Notes: generated by a model not told the origin, from the sequence alone. DNA of 64,000 nucleotides from Oreohelix idahoensis (GCA_024509875.1 JAMPIV010012252.1:332021-396020), one strand, 5' to 3'; positions 50,035 through 62,798 are shown, numbered from the stretch's first letter. A program made the numbers and translations.

Positions 50035-52912
50035 TGTGACAGACGAACTAAGCTGACCCTGATTGACCCTGAAGCGTTGTATGATATAGTACGACCCTTT
50101 GTAACGACCCCTTCGTATAGCATCAGTGCCCCCGAATATATTGTAACTTTTCGTCAAACGGGATTTTTTTCACCTGGACTCATTAGCTATGCAACCATTC
50201 CACGCAGATGGTCAACACGTTTGCTGATTAATATGTGGACAGTTTATCTACCGTTCATTCTGGTCATCGCATTGATTTAAGGAGAGATTAAATCCCGCCC
50301 ACGGATATCTCTTGCGCAATCATATGCAGGTATTTTCATTAACTTGGCCAGTGGAGGGCTTTGCCAGCAACAAACGATAGTAGCGACCACGATCAAAGAC
50401 ACTGGGGGAGATCTCAGGAAGGACTGGCGGCATGCTATCAAAGGCAGTAGTGATCCCTGAAACGAGCGACGCAAGTTTCCTGCCGGTATTTCGCATCTCT
50501 GTGTTAAACACGAAACCGATCGCAGTGGGAGCGAACGGGAAATCCGACGCGCAAGCAGCAGCGGAGATACGAGAGACCAGGGGCGGCATCTCTCTTTAGT
50601 CTGGCGGTCAGATCCCCAAAAGTCTCCTGAGATCAAAAACGGTGTCAAAATTTCACATGTCCCCCCAATCTTGCATTCCAGTTGTAGATATAAAGACCAT
50701 GGAGAAATGCATGTTATCACTCGTTGGCCAGACCTTGACAGAAGCACTAGCGATATTGAAATCTTGTTATAGATTTTCCCCTGGATTTTCATATATATTT
50801 GCAGTGAATTCTATTCTGTGCAAAACGGTAAAATATAACTGTGTCTAGTGATCAGTGGTCTAGTTCTTTCATTCTATTTCACTGGATTTTGTGTTAATTT
50901 AAATTTATTAAATTAAACCATCTCAATAGTTCCCAGTTGTAAATGTAATGTTATACCTGTTATATTATTTCCAAAAATAATAGAGGCTTAAATGTTAAAG
51001 AAACTTTTAAAGTCGCGAAGGAATTTATAATTAATAAATTTAGTTAGGTCCTATATATATTGATGTGTGTTTTAACCATTAGAACTCGCGCAGTGTTTAT
51101 TAAATACACAATTAAATACGCGAGGGTATATATAGTCTTAACGGGAAATTCATCGCGCTGTAGAATGTTATTTGATTTTTCGGTATATTACATGTCTTTT
51201 TCTTTCATACAGAGTGATCGTAACCTTTGCGATCCCAGCATAAAAAAAGCAATAAAGAAATCATACATCTTAAAACTTCCAGAGATATTGATGAAACATT
51301 TTTTTAAATTTTATTCTTGTGGCGGTCCGATGCGACCTAGCTATCATAATTACATGAAAGAAAGCCTACCCAAGAACATTTAAATAAATCATCAAATTAA
51401 CTTACAATCGGTAAGATAATCTGGAAGATGAACAGTGCCAGTAGTGATATTTTATTTACTGCTCTGTTGTGAGAGAGTACCTATTTACCTGAACTGTGAC
51501 TTGGCCTATTTTTCCTCACTGGATTTAAACCATACCGGTCAGTTGCTATCATCACGCCTTGAAGGAATTTTACCTCCAGCAGCGAAATTAAAGAGACCAC
51601 TCCATCCTCACCCCTGTATTGAATTGTGTCAGTGCCATCCCATAGACTCCTTTTTATATAATAAAACACAAGAACTCTTAGTCTTCAAGTCCGGCGATTA
51701 GTGGGAATATTCGCTATCAGCAAATTTCGCTACATCTGGGGCGGGACATCGAAGTACTAGACATTTTCACGTGTCAAGAGTAATTGTTGTTTATATAATT
51801 CTATGGATTGTCTGATGCTGCAATCGGTAAGTGTGTGTGTGTGTGTGTATATGAGTGTGGATCCTCACGCGCGTGCATGAATGACAGGAAATCTAATTGT
51901 TTTTGCAAACCATTTGTTAACTTGCCTACTGGGCAATACATTTTCTGTATACCCCGGATTGTTCCTTTACGTGGGATATTTTGTTAACTCTGTTTAATCC
52001 CCCCCCTCCCCTCTCCCTTTTCATTTGCTTAGTAAAGGGAAGAACAATTGGGATAACAGGATTTTTTTTTTACAACCCATACCTAGTATTGTAACCCCTC
52101 TTTCAGAGTAATTAACTTCACTGTTAGGTTACATTACCGATGTTCCTGATAACTATCTATCTTTGGACTGGGTTCATCTATGTGTAATAAGTGGGAAGGG
52201 CTTAGTCGATACCAATCTTCTTCACCCCCTCCCCACCTTGTTATTTGCATTTTCTGTACGTATGATAATTTTATGTAACACTTGATATTTGTTTGTGATT
52301 TGATTTTTTTTGGTTAATAAACATCATAAACTTATTTAGTACTGTGTTGGAAATACCCAAAGCCCAACATTTCCCCTATTTGTTTAATATAGTTTGTATC
52401 CACGTGCGTCTGTGTGTTTGAAGCATCAAATCGGTGTGAGCGCAGGTGTGTGTCTGGAAACTGGCAAATAATTGTTTGACCGGGAGGGATGAAGAGAAGA
52501 TTGAGAGGAACGATTTGTCGTAAATAAGTCTGTCTTTACTCTTCCCAGCACGGTGCAGCAACTATTTACTCTCTACAATTTCTATCACTGAGCTTTCATC
52601 ATCATTCTCCACTCTAAACCGGACCACTATTTCTAAGACTCTTTCTCTGTGGCCTAATGGATATGAACGCAGTTTCATAATCCAGATATACCAGGTTCGA
52701 AACCTGCTGCAGGCGGTTTGGTAGCAGATCGCTTTGTGTGGATTTTTAACAAAGGTATAAGCGCCGTACCGTTCAGAAAGCAATGGCAAACTACTGAATG
52801 ACAAAAATTGCCTAGAAAAATCACAAACAGCCAATAAAAGCTGGGGTTGATTGCCACGTCCTGTAAAGGATAAGCAACTAACTTTTTTTTCTCTCAAAAT
52901 AAATTTACGACA
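50035..52912 (+). repeat. E2 3' LTR (2,878 bp including a SINE)
   Basis: Starts TGTGACAGACGAAC and ends TTTACGACA. Without the SINE and its duplication it is about 2,630 bp, equal to the summed 5' LTR halves (2,633). It contains a (GT)n at about 51,833-51,850. Confidence 0.95.
52649..52887 (+). mobile_element. tRNA-derived SINE in E2 3' LTR, TSD TTTCTCT
   Basis: The tRNA-like head has TGGCCTAATGG (A box, 52,650-52,660) and GGTTCGAAACC (B box, 52,694-52,704) at tRNA-like spacing. The unrelated body resembles the Lys-type CORE/V-like SINE layout (GCAATGGCAAACTACTGA), and a poly-T run ends it. TTTCTCT flanks it at 52,642-52,648 and 52,888-52,894. The E2 5' LTR has the empty site, so this is an unambiguous insertion after E2 integrated. 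Confidence 0.9.
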
Positions 52913-53329
52913 ATGTATTTTATATGTTGTGATGTAAGTTTACTATGATAATTAAACTATACCTACATTTATTTCAGTGTGGTGGTCAGTTCGTTCCCAT
53001 AATATATATATAATTCTTGTTATAGTTATCCCACGTCTGTGTGTCTACATATTGTCAATTGTATGTGCGTGCACATGAGTGGATAGATATATATTAATAT
53101 ATATATTTTTTATAGACTGTCTGACTCCTCTGGATCTGTTGTAGAAGAGAGGCGGAAAGAGAGAGAGAGATTCTCGATTTTCCGGGACAGCCTCTATAAA
53201 TTTCTACCATCTCACTCGTGGAAATCTATTTCTATTACTACCTCTCACTGTGACTATCACTTATTCTAATCTATTCAGAAGGGACCAACCCAAGTCTTAA
53301 TTTCCCTATCAAAACTCTACGACAGTTCC

Positions 53330-54312
53330 CAAACAAAACCGTAGCGTTAGTAAGAAAACTATAAGCGTGCAATAAGTGGTATGTCTATATTACACTTCAC
53401 TGTGAATAGCACAGCTATTTTCCCTTCTCCCCAGAGTTTGTTTAACCCACATACCATCAATGACCTGTAAATTAACTCCGTAAATCTGACAATACGACTC
53501 TCACGTTTTCCTCCGGATTTATCAAAGAAAAACTACTTTCTATGTTGAATACTTACCCCCGCCCCTCCTCATCCTTATTTTGGGTCAGGGTTTACCATGC
53601 AAAGCACGGTCGTCTCGTCTCACGCAAAGTCAACATTGGTCGTATCTCAAAATGTGTGTTGTTTTCTGATTAAATTATTTACTTTCGGGGCAATCTCGAA
53701 GACATTGTAAGTGGGACGGCTAAGAGCTCTCGATACGGTGCCCGGATAGACTGATGAATTACTGACTACAGACTGAGTGATAACATTAGTCAAACTTTAA
53801 ACTCTATACATGTTTCCATACCCAAATGAAGACAAAGATTATGAGGATTAATGCGTCAAGTGGTAATCTGATGGGGTTTGGAGAATTCTAAACTTACCCA
53901 TACAAGACGTGGATTCCTAAACAAATTTCAAGTCAAGGAAGATGAGAGGAACTGCGGTAAGACGTGGAGGACAGTGGATGGGTATGAAAAAAAGTCGAAA
54001 AAAGGTGATTCGTCTTACGAGGACAAAAGACAAAGAAAATAGCCAACGTTCCGGCCACAAGGCCTTTGTCAGGGAAAGGAAAGAAAGAAAGTGAGGTCTA
54101 GATAGGACACATAAGAATCTAATTAAATATAAAAATAAAACATGGGTACTTCTTTAAAGGCAGCTAAGACCTTGCACGCCTGCCGGAGAGAGAGAGAGTG
54201 CGTCACCCGAAAAGGAAAAAAGGTAGTCCCGTAGCATTTGATGGGGGTAGAGCCACATCACGTGACACTAATTGCGATAGAAACCACTGCTACAAGCGCA
54301 CGCGAGTTCTTT
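53330..54312. other. No gene seen
   Basis: No supported ORF or repeat copy, apart from short purine runs near 54,070-54,095 and 54,185-54,200. Confidence 0.4.
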
Positions 54313-54890
54313 GTGCTGGCTTCCTGGGGACATTCTGCAGTGCAGACTTTATGGGGGACATTCTGCAGTGCAAGCTTCCTGGGGACATTCTGCAGTGCAG
54401 GCTTCCTGGGGACATTCTGCAGTGCAGGCTTCCTGGGGACATTCTGCAGTGCAGGCTTCCTGGGGACATTCTGCAGTGCAGGCTTCCTGGGGACATTCTG
54501 CACTGCAGGCTTCCTGAGGACATTCTGCAGTGCAGGCTTCTTGGGGACATTCTGTAGTGCAGGCTTCCTGGGGACATTCTGCAGTGCAAGCTTCCTGGGA
54601 CATTCTGCAGTGCAGGCTTCCTGTGGACATTCTGCAGTGCTGGCTTCCTGGTGACATTCTGCAGTGCTGGCTTCCTGGGGACATGCTACAGTGCTGGCTT
54701 CCTGTGGACATGCTACAGTGCTGGCTTCCTGTGGACATGCTACAGTGCTGGCTTCCTGTGGACATGCTACAGTGCTGGCTTCCTGTGGACATGCTACAGT
54801 GCTGGCTTCCTGTGGACAGGCTACAGTGCTGTCTTCCTGTGAACAGGCTACAGTGCTGGCTTCCTGGGGACATTCTGCAGTGCTGGCTTC
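54313..54890. repeat. 27-bp minisatellite (about 21 units, two subtypes)
   Basis: The unit is GGCTTCCTGGGGACATTCTG plus CAGTGCA, with a 27-bp step (AGTGCAGG at 54,421 and 54,448). Left units are of the ACATTCTGCAGTGCAGG type; right units (from about 54,680) switch to ACATGCTACAGTGCTGG with TGTGGAC. Because 27 is a multiple of three, several frames on both strands give 9-residue repeats. None looks like a real protein. Confidence 0.95.
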
Positions 54891-54904
54891 ACGCTCCGTA
54901 AGGA

Positions 54905-55050
54905 AACAGCCGTAGGGGAGTGAAATGTTAGAGATCTTACCATATTATGCCCGGCTGTTTTATGAGATGCGGTGACCAGTTCTCGTCCTCGCAGCCTTTG
55001 CCTTCTCTAACCCACTGACACACATTTGGTATGTTTTTGGCAGCTAAATA
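54905..55050 (-). mobile_element. SINE body fragment
   Basis: On plus, CCGTAGGGGAGTGAAATGTTAG, GGTGACCAGTTCTCGTCCTCGC and TTTGCCTTCT match the SINE body at 28,497-28,620 and 15.1 kb. The head is missing. Confidence 0.55.
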
Positions 55051-55237
55051 GACAAAAGTTGGATGAACAGATTGTAAAACAAGATGGCGAAATGAAAGGT
55101 GAGCTTTGACTGGATTGAGAAATACAGAGCGTTTCAAAAGTTATCATTCCATTTGAAGGCGTAGTAACTTGTTTGATTTAAGTTTCCTTGTCTTTTTCCT
55201 TGGGCGTGGGTCCCCAAATTTTTGAACAAAAGTTTAT

Positions 55238-55278
55238 GAAATATCATCATCATCATCGTCATCGTCATCATCATCGTC
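55238..55278. repeat. Short (CAT/CGT)n microsatellite
   Basis: ATCATCATCATCGTCATCG-type run. No coding context. Confidence 0.85.
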
Positions 55279-55378
55279 ATATAAGTGTTCCCGTTTCTTG
55301 CCATCAGCCAAATGTCTTTCCATGCCTTCCTCTACTTCTTCTTTTCTTTCTTCTTTGCTCTTTGCTCGCTAACTGACA

Positions 55379-55905
55379 AAGCAATCAGTGACCATCACGC
55401 CTAGTGGCATCGTGTAGGGTAGCAACAAACTGTCTCCACTTTGGTCCTTGGTCGTTGACTGAACGAACGAACGAACGAACTTTATTTTCAAAGGGTTAAG
55501 AATTGGGCACGCAGGCCCGTCTTACATTCTGCCCTTCTTCTCTCTGTCATCTTACATACCGTATCCTTTGAAAAGCAATCAGTGACCATCACGCCTAGTG
55601 GCGTCTTCTAGGGCAGTAACAAACTGTCTCCACTTTGCTCAGTCGACAACCATCCTTCATGTCGTGCCCCAGATCAGGTTTATGCTTAGCATCTCCGCCT
55701 TCACAGTTCTCCGCCAGGTGGCTTTTGGCCATCCTTGCTTTTACTTTCCTTCTGGAGTCCATAGCATAGCAATTCTGGTGATGGCGTCAGGGTCTCTTCT
55801 GTGGATGTGGCCAACCCAATTCCAGCGTCCACCGGCTATGATGGTGCGCATGTCTTCTTGGTGGCTCCAAGTTAGCAGTTCAAAGTCTTCTTCATTACTT
55901 TAATT
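55379..55905 (-). pseudogene. LINE ORF2 C-terminal fragment with interrupted, partly duplicated 3' end
   Basis: The minus strand from about 55,900 gives the ORF2 tail: WNWVGHIHRRDP, ITRIA, WTPEGK, RRTV.AE and a WRQFV.AL...D segment at the end. This is a classic LINE C-terminal pattern, distinct from the other families here. The last 64 bp (55,576-55,640) are repeated with several differences at 55,379-55,442. Between the copies lies another retroposon tail (55,457-55,575). Stops interrupt the frame. Confidence 0.7.
55457..55575 (-). mobile_element. Retroposon 3' tail with (GAAC)n, second copy
   Basis: Reverse complement of the block at 15,643-15,779: (GAAC)n, then AACTTTATTTTCAAAGGGTT, GGGCACGCAGGCCCGTCTTA and GCCCTTC. 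Its 3' end points left. It sits between the two copies of the LINE end. Confidence 0.7.
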
Positions 55906-57606
55906 TATCCCCAGTCCTCTTTTCCCATAACCTTTCTGTTTTCTTATATCTCTCTTACCTTGGAGATTCCAGGACAAGGACAACTTTGTAGTTCTTTCAA
56001 AAGGTTTCCTCGGTGTGTGGCCTATCCTTCGCTAGTGTCTTCTTCATATCCGTTGTTCCACTTAACGCCTGTCATGTTCATGTCATCAATTCCACATTAG
56101 TGATCATGTTGTACCATTTCAATCCTTCTATAATCACAAGCACACATTTTTTTTTTTTTTTTTAACCGAGAGAGAAGTTTACAGACATATGGCGGTCCTG
56201 ATCGTAATTTGGGTTGGTCCCTTCTGAATAGAATAGAACAGGTGATAGCTCAGTTAGAGGTAACGTAAAGAAAATAGATTTTCACGAGTGAGATGGAGCA
56301 CACTAATAGAGTTTGTCCCTGAAACGCGATACGCTTCTCTCGGTCAGCCTATCTTCTACAACAGAACTAGTTTAGTCAGACAGTCTATTAGAACATATAT
56401 AGAAAGCTATATATACCACTCACTTACACACACACATAAGTGACGACAGTTAGACGCACAGACGTGGAAAACTATAACAATGGAATATAGATATTTTGGA
56501 ACGAGCTGACCGACACACTTGAATAAAGTTTATGTAAATTTTATTAACATAAAGAAAATTTTCCACAACATATAAGTTTGCTTATCAAGCACATATAAAT
56601 ACACATAGGTTAATGAATTACTAAAAGAATAATAGACCCATAGGTGTAATCCTTTCCCCCTCTGTTTAGCCCACGATTCCGTTAGAAGAAAAGTTATAGC
56701 CCCAAAGAGTCACAGATTTATACACTATGGTCTAGTATTTCCCTCTAAAGTTTAAGAACAGAGTTGATATATTAATCTATCCTAAGAGGAAATCAGCATT
56801 TGCAACAAAAAATGGCATAAAGAAATTTCAAAGTGGGTGCATGAATATAAAAAATGAAAGAATCACTCGTTCTGCTTTCTCTCTGTTCATTCAGCAGGGG
56901 CCCATGACATACTTTCTTACCTACACACGTGGTGTTTCCCGCCGTCTGGCGCAAACTTCAGGACACTTCTCTACAGTGAATCTGTATTCTTTTGATAAAG
57001 AGAATCCCAGCTCTGCAGATACAGGTTTCTTCCAATGTTCCGGGGAGCATTCACTTCACAATTTTATTTTTAAGATTACTGTTAAGGTCCCTTGAATCAG
57101 TTTGGTTAAGAAAGTTTAAACGGGCTCACAGTGTCAGAATCTCGAGGTTTCCACTACTTTAGCAAAATGACAGGTTGGTAACTTCTCTCAAATGTAAAAT
57201 TCTTGGTCACACCACAATTAGTCAAAAACGTCGGAAATGTTACTGTTTGTAATTTCTCTCTCCACATGGGCTGAATATACAATGAGAATGTTGGGAAGAA
57301 TTATAATCTTTCTCGATAGGCCCAGTTAGTGCATTTAGTATTAAAGTTCGTGAGATGAGTAATCTGTCTTTTTCTGGATGCAACCACAATGCCAGACAGG
57401 TGGTAACTTGGAAACTCACTTATTTAAATTACAAAATGTTTCTTCTAGGTTCTTCTAATATACTGGAAAAACCGCTGGTAGATGTTGGGCTTTACCCAGA
57501 ATACTGTATGAAGAAAATAAACATACAGAATACTTAAACATAATATTATACACATCCTATCCTATCCTCGTGTAAAACATAATATTCACTTCGGTTATTA
57601 ACTTTA

Positions 57607-57785
57607 GGGAGCCGCGGTAGCATAGTGGTTAGTGCACTGGCTTCCTAGCGCAGTGGTCTATGGTTCGATCCCCAGATGAGGTGGGATTTTTTAAGGCCAC
57701 AAACGGCTCCTGGGTCGACCCAGCCCCAAATGGGTACCAGAGCAACTCTGGGAAGGTTAAGGCGGCTGGCGCATCATGAATTAGA
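57607..57785 (+). mobile_element. tRNA-derived SINE inside the inverted family-C LTR
   Basis: The head has TAGCATAGTGG (A box, 57,618-57,628) and GGTTCGATCCCC (B box, from 57,662), separated by 33 bases. The body has AAATGGGTACCAG and TCTGGGAAGGTTAAGGCGGC. The matching position of the family-C LTR at about 36,660 is uninterrupted, so this is an insertion. It is a SINE and not a tRNA gene because the 3' acceptor half is absent. Confidence 0.85.
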
Positions 57786-58051
57786 AATACGTAAGTATCT
57801 TATCAATACTCAATGATGAATCAGTGCATTCATTAGTTAGTTAAAATATTCTCTGACTGGTTACTAGCAATTAAATTAAATTTATTTATAGCTGTATGAG
57901 TTTTAGCTAGAAATTTTAATTTATTTTGCTCTCCACTGTAACACAGTAACTTAAAGAATATAACTGACTTATCATTTAATCCCTCTGCACAGAAATTAAA
58001 CTATGTAAAAATGAAATAGGCGATCTACCACTAAAATCACTCAACACTACT

Positions 58052-58153
<102 letters not shown>

Positions 58154-59089
58154 ACCATTAGCACAGAAGTAAAACGAACTCCAATCGACCAGCTAAATGA
58201 TGCTTCTATTAACAGAGATCTTAGGAATCGAGAGCTAGATGGTTCTAGTCTTTCTGGCTGTACTGGATGGATTAAGTTAGAATTCTGGAGTATATATCTC
58301 TCCGACCTCAGGGGAAGGTTACGTCTATAACCCGACCCGACTCATTTTCCAGATGTTAGCACCTACGTCCAGATTTACATATTTCCTTGGTCATTCTACA
58401 AATCAGAGAGATTTCTCACCCAGACAGACTTAACACCTCCAGTAACTCATCTCGATCTGATCAGAACTCGGCAATAAACTTCCAGTGTGTTTCACACATT
58501 CTGCTTCATATGGCCGTTCCCAGCGATCAATGTCTTTCATCTCAAATCTTTCCCCGAGAATAATTAACTATAGGCGATCAGATCAAAGAGAAATAAAAGA
58601 CGATAGTCTTACTTCTTATCCCTGTCGAGAACGAATTAACAATATTCGATTCTCTTATCAAAGAACTTAGCTTAACAGCAATAAAATGCGTTGCTAAATT
58701 AGAAAGGAAAAGACAAAGGTTTGAATAGGAGAGTTATCGTTAACAATCGAGCGTATGCGAAAAAAAAGGTAAAAGAGCGGAAGAAAGGTACAAGTCAAGT
58801 GCAGAATAAAGAATAAATATCTGAAATTTATTAATCATAATATCTCTGCCACAGTAGTTAAAATGCTTGCCTTTCAAGCAAACATTCTGCTTTCGATTTC
58901 CGACAGAGGTACAATATGTTTTTAAATTCAGTCATCGTTCTTTAGTTTCATAACAGCGTTTTTTTGTTTGTTGTTGTTGTTAATTATAGTTTCCAAATGT
59001 CTTATTGTGTGTTGACGGGATCATTTGCTCTGCGGAAGGTAAAAGAACGCCACTCGACGCTAATGTAGACACTACAGCAGAAATACATG

Positions 59090-59440
59090 GAAGAAAAAGG
59101 CACTAGAGACCACAGAGATGTGGTTTTACAGAAGAATGTTAAAAATACTATGGACAACCAAAAAGAGTAATAAAGATGTCATGAAAGAGGCCAATGCGCA
59201 AATGAAGCTTATTTCACAAGTTAGAAAGAAGCAATCCACTTTTTTGGGGCATGTTATGATAAGAGGAAAGTTGGAATATATCGTAACAACAGGTAAGATT
59301 GAAGGACAAATAGATAGGGGAAGACAAAGAGAGCAAATACTGGACAGTTGGACATCGTGGCATGGAAAGAAGTCAACAACAGAATTGATAAATGGTACTG
59401 GAGACAGGAAGTTGTAGAGAGACATGATCTCCTACGCAAC
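59090..59440 (+). pseudogene. LINE reverse transcriptase C-terminal fragment, copy of 1900-2441
   Basis: The plus frame gives ALETTEMWFYRRMLKI, then KKSNKDVMKEANAQ, RKKQSTFLGHV, GKLEYIVTTG and a basic stretch. It is nearly the same as the minus-strand copy at 1900-2441 and without that copy's frameshift. It ends early at a TAG after GDRKL, where the other copy reads Trp. 5' truncated; no start. Confidence 0.8.
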
Positions 59441-60405
<965 letters not shown>

Positions 60406-60466
60406 TACAAACAAGAAGAAAGAAACAGTAAAGAGGAACATGGAATAAGAAAGTTAATTGAGTGAG

Positions 60467-62798
60467 TGTAGTGGATTTTGATGGTATTGTATGGTGGTGT
60501 TATCACCTAGTGTGATGCGTGAGGTCAGCTGTGAAGGCTCCTGAGATAATTGTAGCTGTGAATATACAGAAGGCCCTTTCGTGCTACCACTTTATGACCT
60601 CACACATATCTTTTTTTTACTAATGAATGTGGCTACGTTAAAATCTAGGGTACTGAATGCAATGTGTTGTATGGACATATACAAACACACACAGATATTA
60701 ATTAAGTCTAATACTATCAATAAAAATTTATAACACAATGAACTAAATTCAGCTGGTTAAATTTAGAATAGAAAATCTTTTTTTAAATTTATTTGTTCTG
60801 AACCAAGGTTTTTTTTTTGGCCAGAACTTATGCAAAGATTTTGAAATTTATGAATGAATGGCATGAATAAAGGTCATGTTAAATGAAAGATGTTTACATA
60901 TGCAATCTTCAATATTAATTATAGTATTACTGTTCGTAATGTTAATTTTCCTGGGAAAACTATGAATGGATGTGCTGTTGGGGTGGCTTCATCCCTCCCT
61001 GTTTATGCCTACAAAACATTGTCCATTAATGATGGAAGAAAATGGGATGCTTCAGTAGTAAATTCTCTTGGGTGCTAGTATTATGAAATTGGTGTAAGTT
61101 CAGCAGACCAGCTAGCCTACTTAACTTTGCCAGATTTGTTCTGGTGCTGGAATCTGATGGCCCCACCTCTCCGTGCTTGAGCAATACAAAGATGTTCTGC
61201 CGAAATGTACACTGCACGGGTCCTCACTTCAATTATTAATCAGCATTTGACACCACCTTAGTGTCAAGATCGAACTCACAGCTCTGAAATAAAGTATTGG
61301 TTTTTGCTCAGAACCTTACCTAATAAGCCACTTCTACACATAACAAATTACAATAACACCACATAAACAGGGTCAGTTCTCTCTGACCAGACAGCACATC
61401 TTACCTAGTTGGTTTCGCATAGGGTAAGTTTCCCAGTCTACAGATTCTGAAATAGGTGCATTATCTCACTGCCATACAATAGGATAGGAGCTATGTTTCA
61501 CCGCTCTCAACACTTGATCACCCCTTCCTAAACCTTGCTGTAGTTTATATATTGTTTGTCCCTAGACCCTGAACTAGGGCGGGGGGGGTCCAGAGCCAAT
61601 CCTTACTTGTTTGTAAGGCTAGATTTCGATATGGCAGTATCAAATCACTCGAACATTAAACAATATTCAAAATATACAAAGAAATAATTTCAATCTTACC
61701 AGATTATGAATAAAGAACACAGAAATGCTAGCAAAACTCAGCTGAGCTGCTGGCTATAGTATGGCGTCCCTGAACTTATTTCAATTTATTTATTTCATTT
61801 GGAAATCACCACACTTGAAATTTACTGTGTCTATCACTGGACAACTATTGAGGAATGGCAAAAAAGCTCGTCTGAGCGCGGATAATATGATTGTCTGTGG
61901 CCAATCAATGCCTTGTTTTTTTTTTTTAAATTCAAATTTCCTACACTAAAGTCATTTCAGTCATGCTTCAGTCAAGTATGGATTTTTATCTGTTAGTCTG
62001 TCCGTCTCTACTTGCGTTTTCACAAAAACGTACTTGATTTTTGAACCAACCTTTCTCTCCCCTCCAAAATTTTGTCGTTAAAAGTTATTTTTAGACACAG
62101 CTCCCACCAATATCCCCTTCGCTTTCATTCTAACTAGATTTTGAACACTTGCGTCTCAAGGTCGCGGTTTTTGTGCAAATAGTGATATTTTTAGATTCAA
62201 TGTAGTCTTTCGCTGATGTGAACAACACTGTCTTTTGTCATTATCTTCATTATTATCTATCCGTCTGTAAAATTAAAAGTATATTATTTCACTGCTCAAG
62301 ATGGGTCATCCGGCCATCTAATTTTTATATTCCTAACATCAATATTAAGAAAAAGTTACTTTTTTTTTTTTGTAATATTTCAAGCATCTGCGTTTTTCCG
62401 CTGAATTCAAATAAAAGGCTTGGTATCGCAAAAGCGTCCAATAAATGACTGTGGCGTATCATATCCAGGGTCCCTTCTGTCGAGTTCCTTACTTTATGTC
62501 AACTTGGGGAACGTGACTTTTTTCCTCCGTTCCCCCCCCCCCCAATTGCGTCTCCTTAGCCTTGCTAGTCTCACGCAATTTTTTTTCAGTCATATTTTTT
62601 TTCCTTTTTATCCGCCGTTCTCATCCCTCCAAATGGTAACCGTTTTGATTTCCCGTCTAACCAGTCAATTTTTATGGAGGGTGATGACCCGCGGTCAGGG
62701 CGATCATGTACTATCAGCAGCTACGCATTATGTTTTTATCCTTACATTTTATCCTTTGGAGATATTTTTACGTTGTATCACTTGTTAATTTTATGACA
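60467..62798 (-). repeat. E3 3' LTR (2,332 bp)
   Basis: Plus strand starts TGTAGTGG and ends TTTTATGACA. It is homologous to the E1 LTR throughout, with many substitutions and small indels. It retains the segment deleted from the E1 5' LTR (GAATGTGGCTACGTTAAAATC). The CCAAT motif (about 61,898) is kept, but the position of the E1 TATA box reads ACTATTGAGGAATGG. Confidence 0.9.

Larger units (their letters stand above)
37587..52912 (+). mobile_element. E2: Gmr1-like Ty3/gypsy LTR retrotransposon, family B, with nested insertions
   Basis: It is bounded by ATGTA at 37,582-37,586 and 52,913-52,917. LTRs start TGTGACAGACGAA and end TTTACGACA. It spans 15,326 bp, of which 4,560 bp is a nested LTR pair in the 5' LTR and about 246 bp is a SINE in the 3' LTR; the element proper is about 10.5 kb. 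Coding order is gag, protease, integrase, RT, RNase H, so integrase precedes RT. The integrase D-D-E triad is recognisable across frames. Stops at 46,602, about 46,814, 48,861 and 49,275, and frameshifts near 47,400 and 47,620, show it is inactive. LTR halves that can be compared look about 98-99% identical. Confidence 0.93.
35545..53324 (+). mobile_element. Solo LTR of family C, split by E2, TSD GTTCC
   Basis: GTTCC at 35,540-35,544 precedes TGTCACAGAGG, and CTCTACGACA at 53,315-53,324 is followed by GTTCC (53,325-53,329). Only 35,545-37,586 and 52,918-53,324 belong to this LTR (2,449 bp in total). Everything between is E2 plus its target duplication. The two parts together are homologous, in one uninterrupted inverted copy, to 56,199-58,853, which independently confirms that they were contiguous. 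No ORF is supported inside. Orientation is inferred from the terminal sequence, which resembles the family-B LTR end. Confidence 0.85.

Noticed and set aside
52649..52715. tRNA gene candidate
   Set aside because: Same reasoning. It also has flanking target duplications and an empty site in the sister LTR.
54198..54901. Overlapping repetitive open frames on both strands
   Set aside because: Explained by a 27-bp minisatellite whose period is a multiple of three. All phases look alike in constraint.
57607..57680. tRNA gene candidate
   Set aside because: A and B boxes are present, but no acceptor-stem closure follows. The sequence runs into a SINE body.
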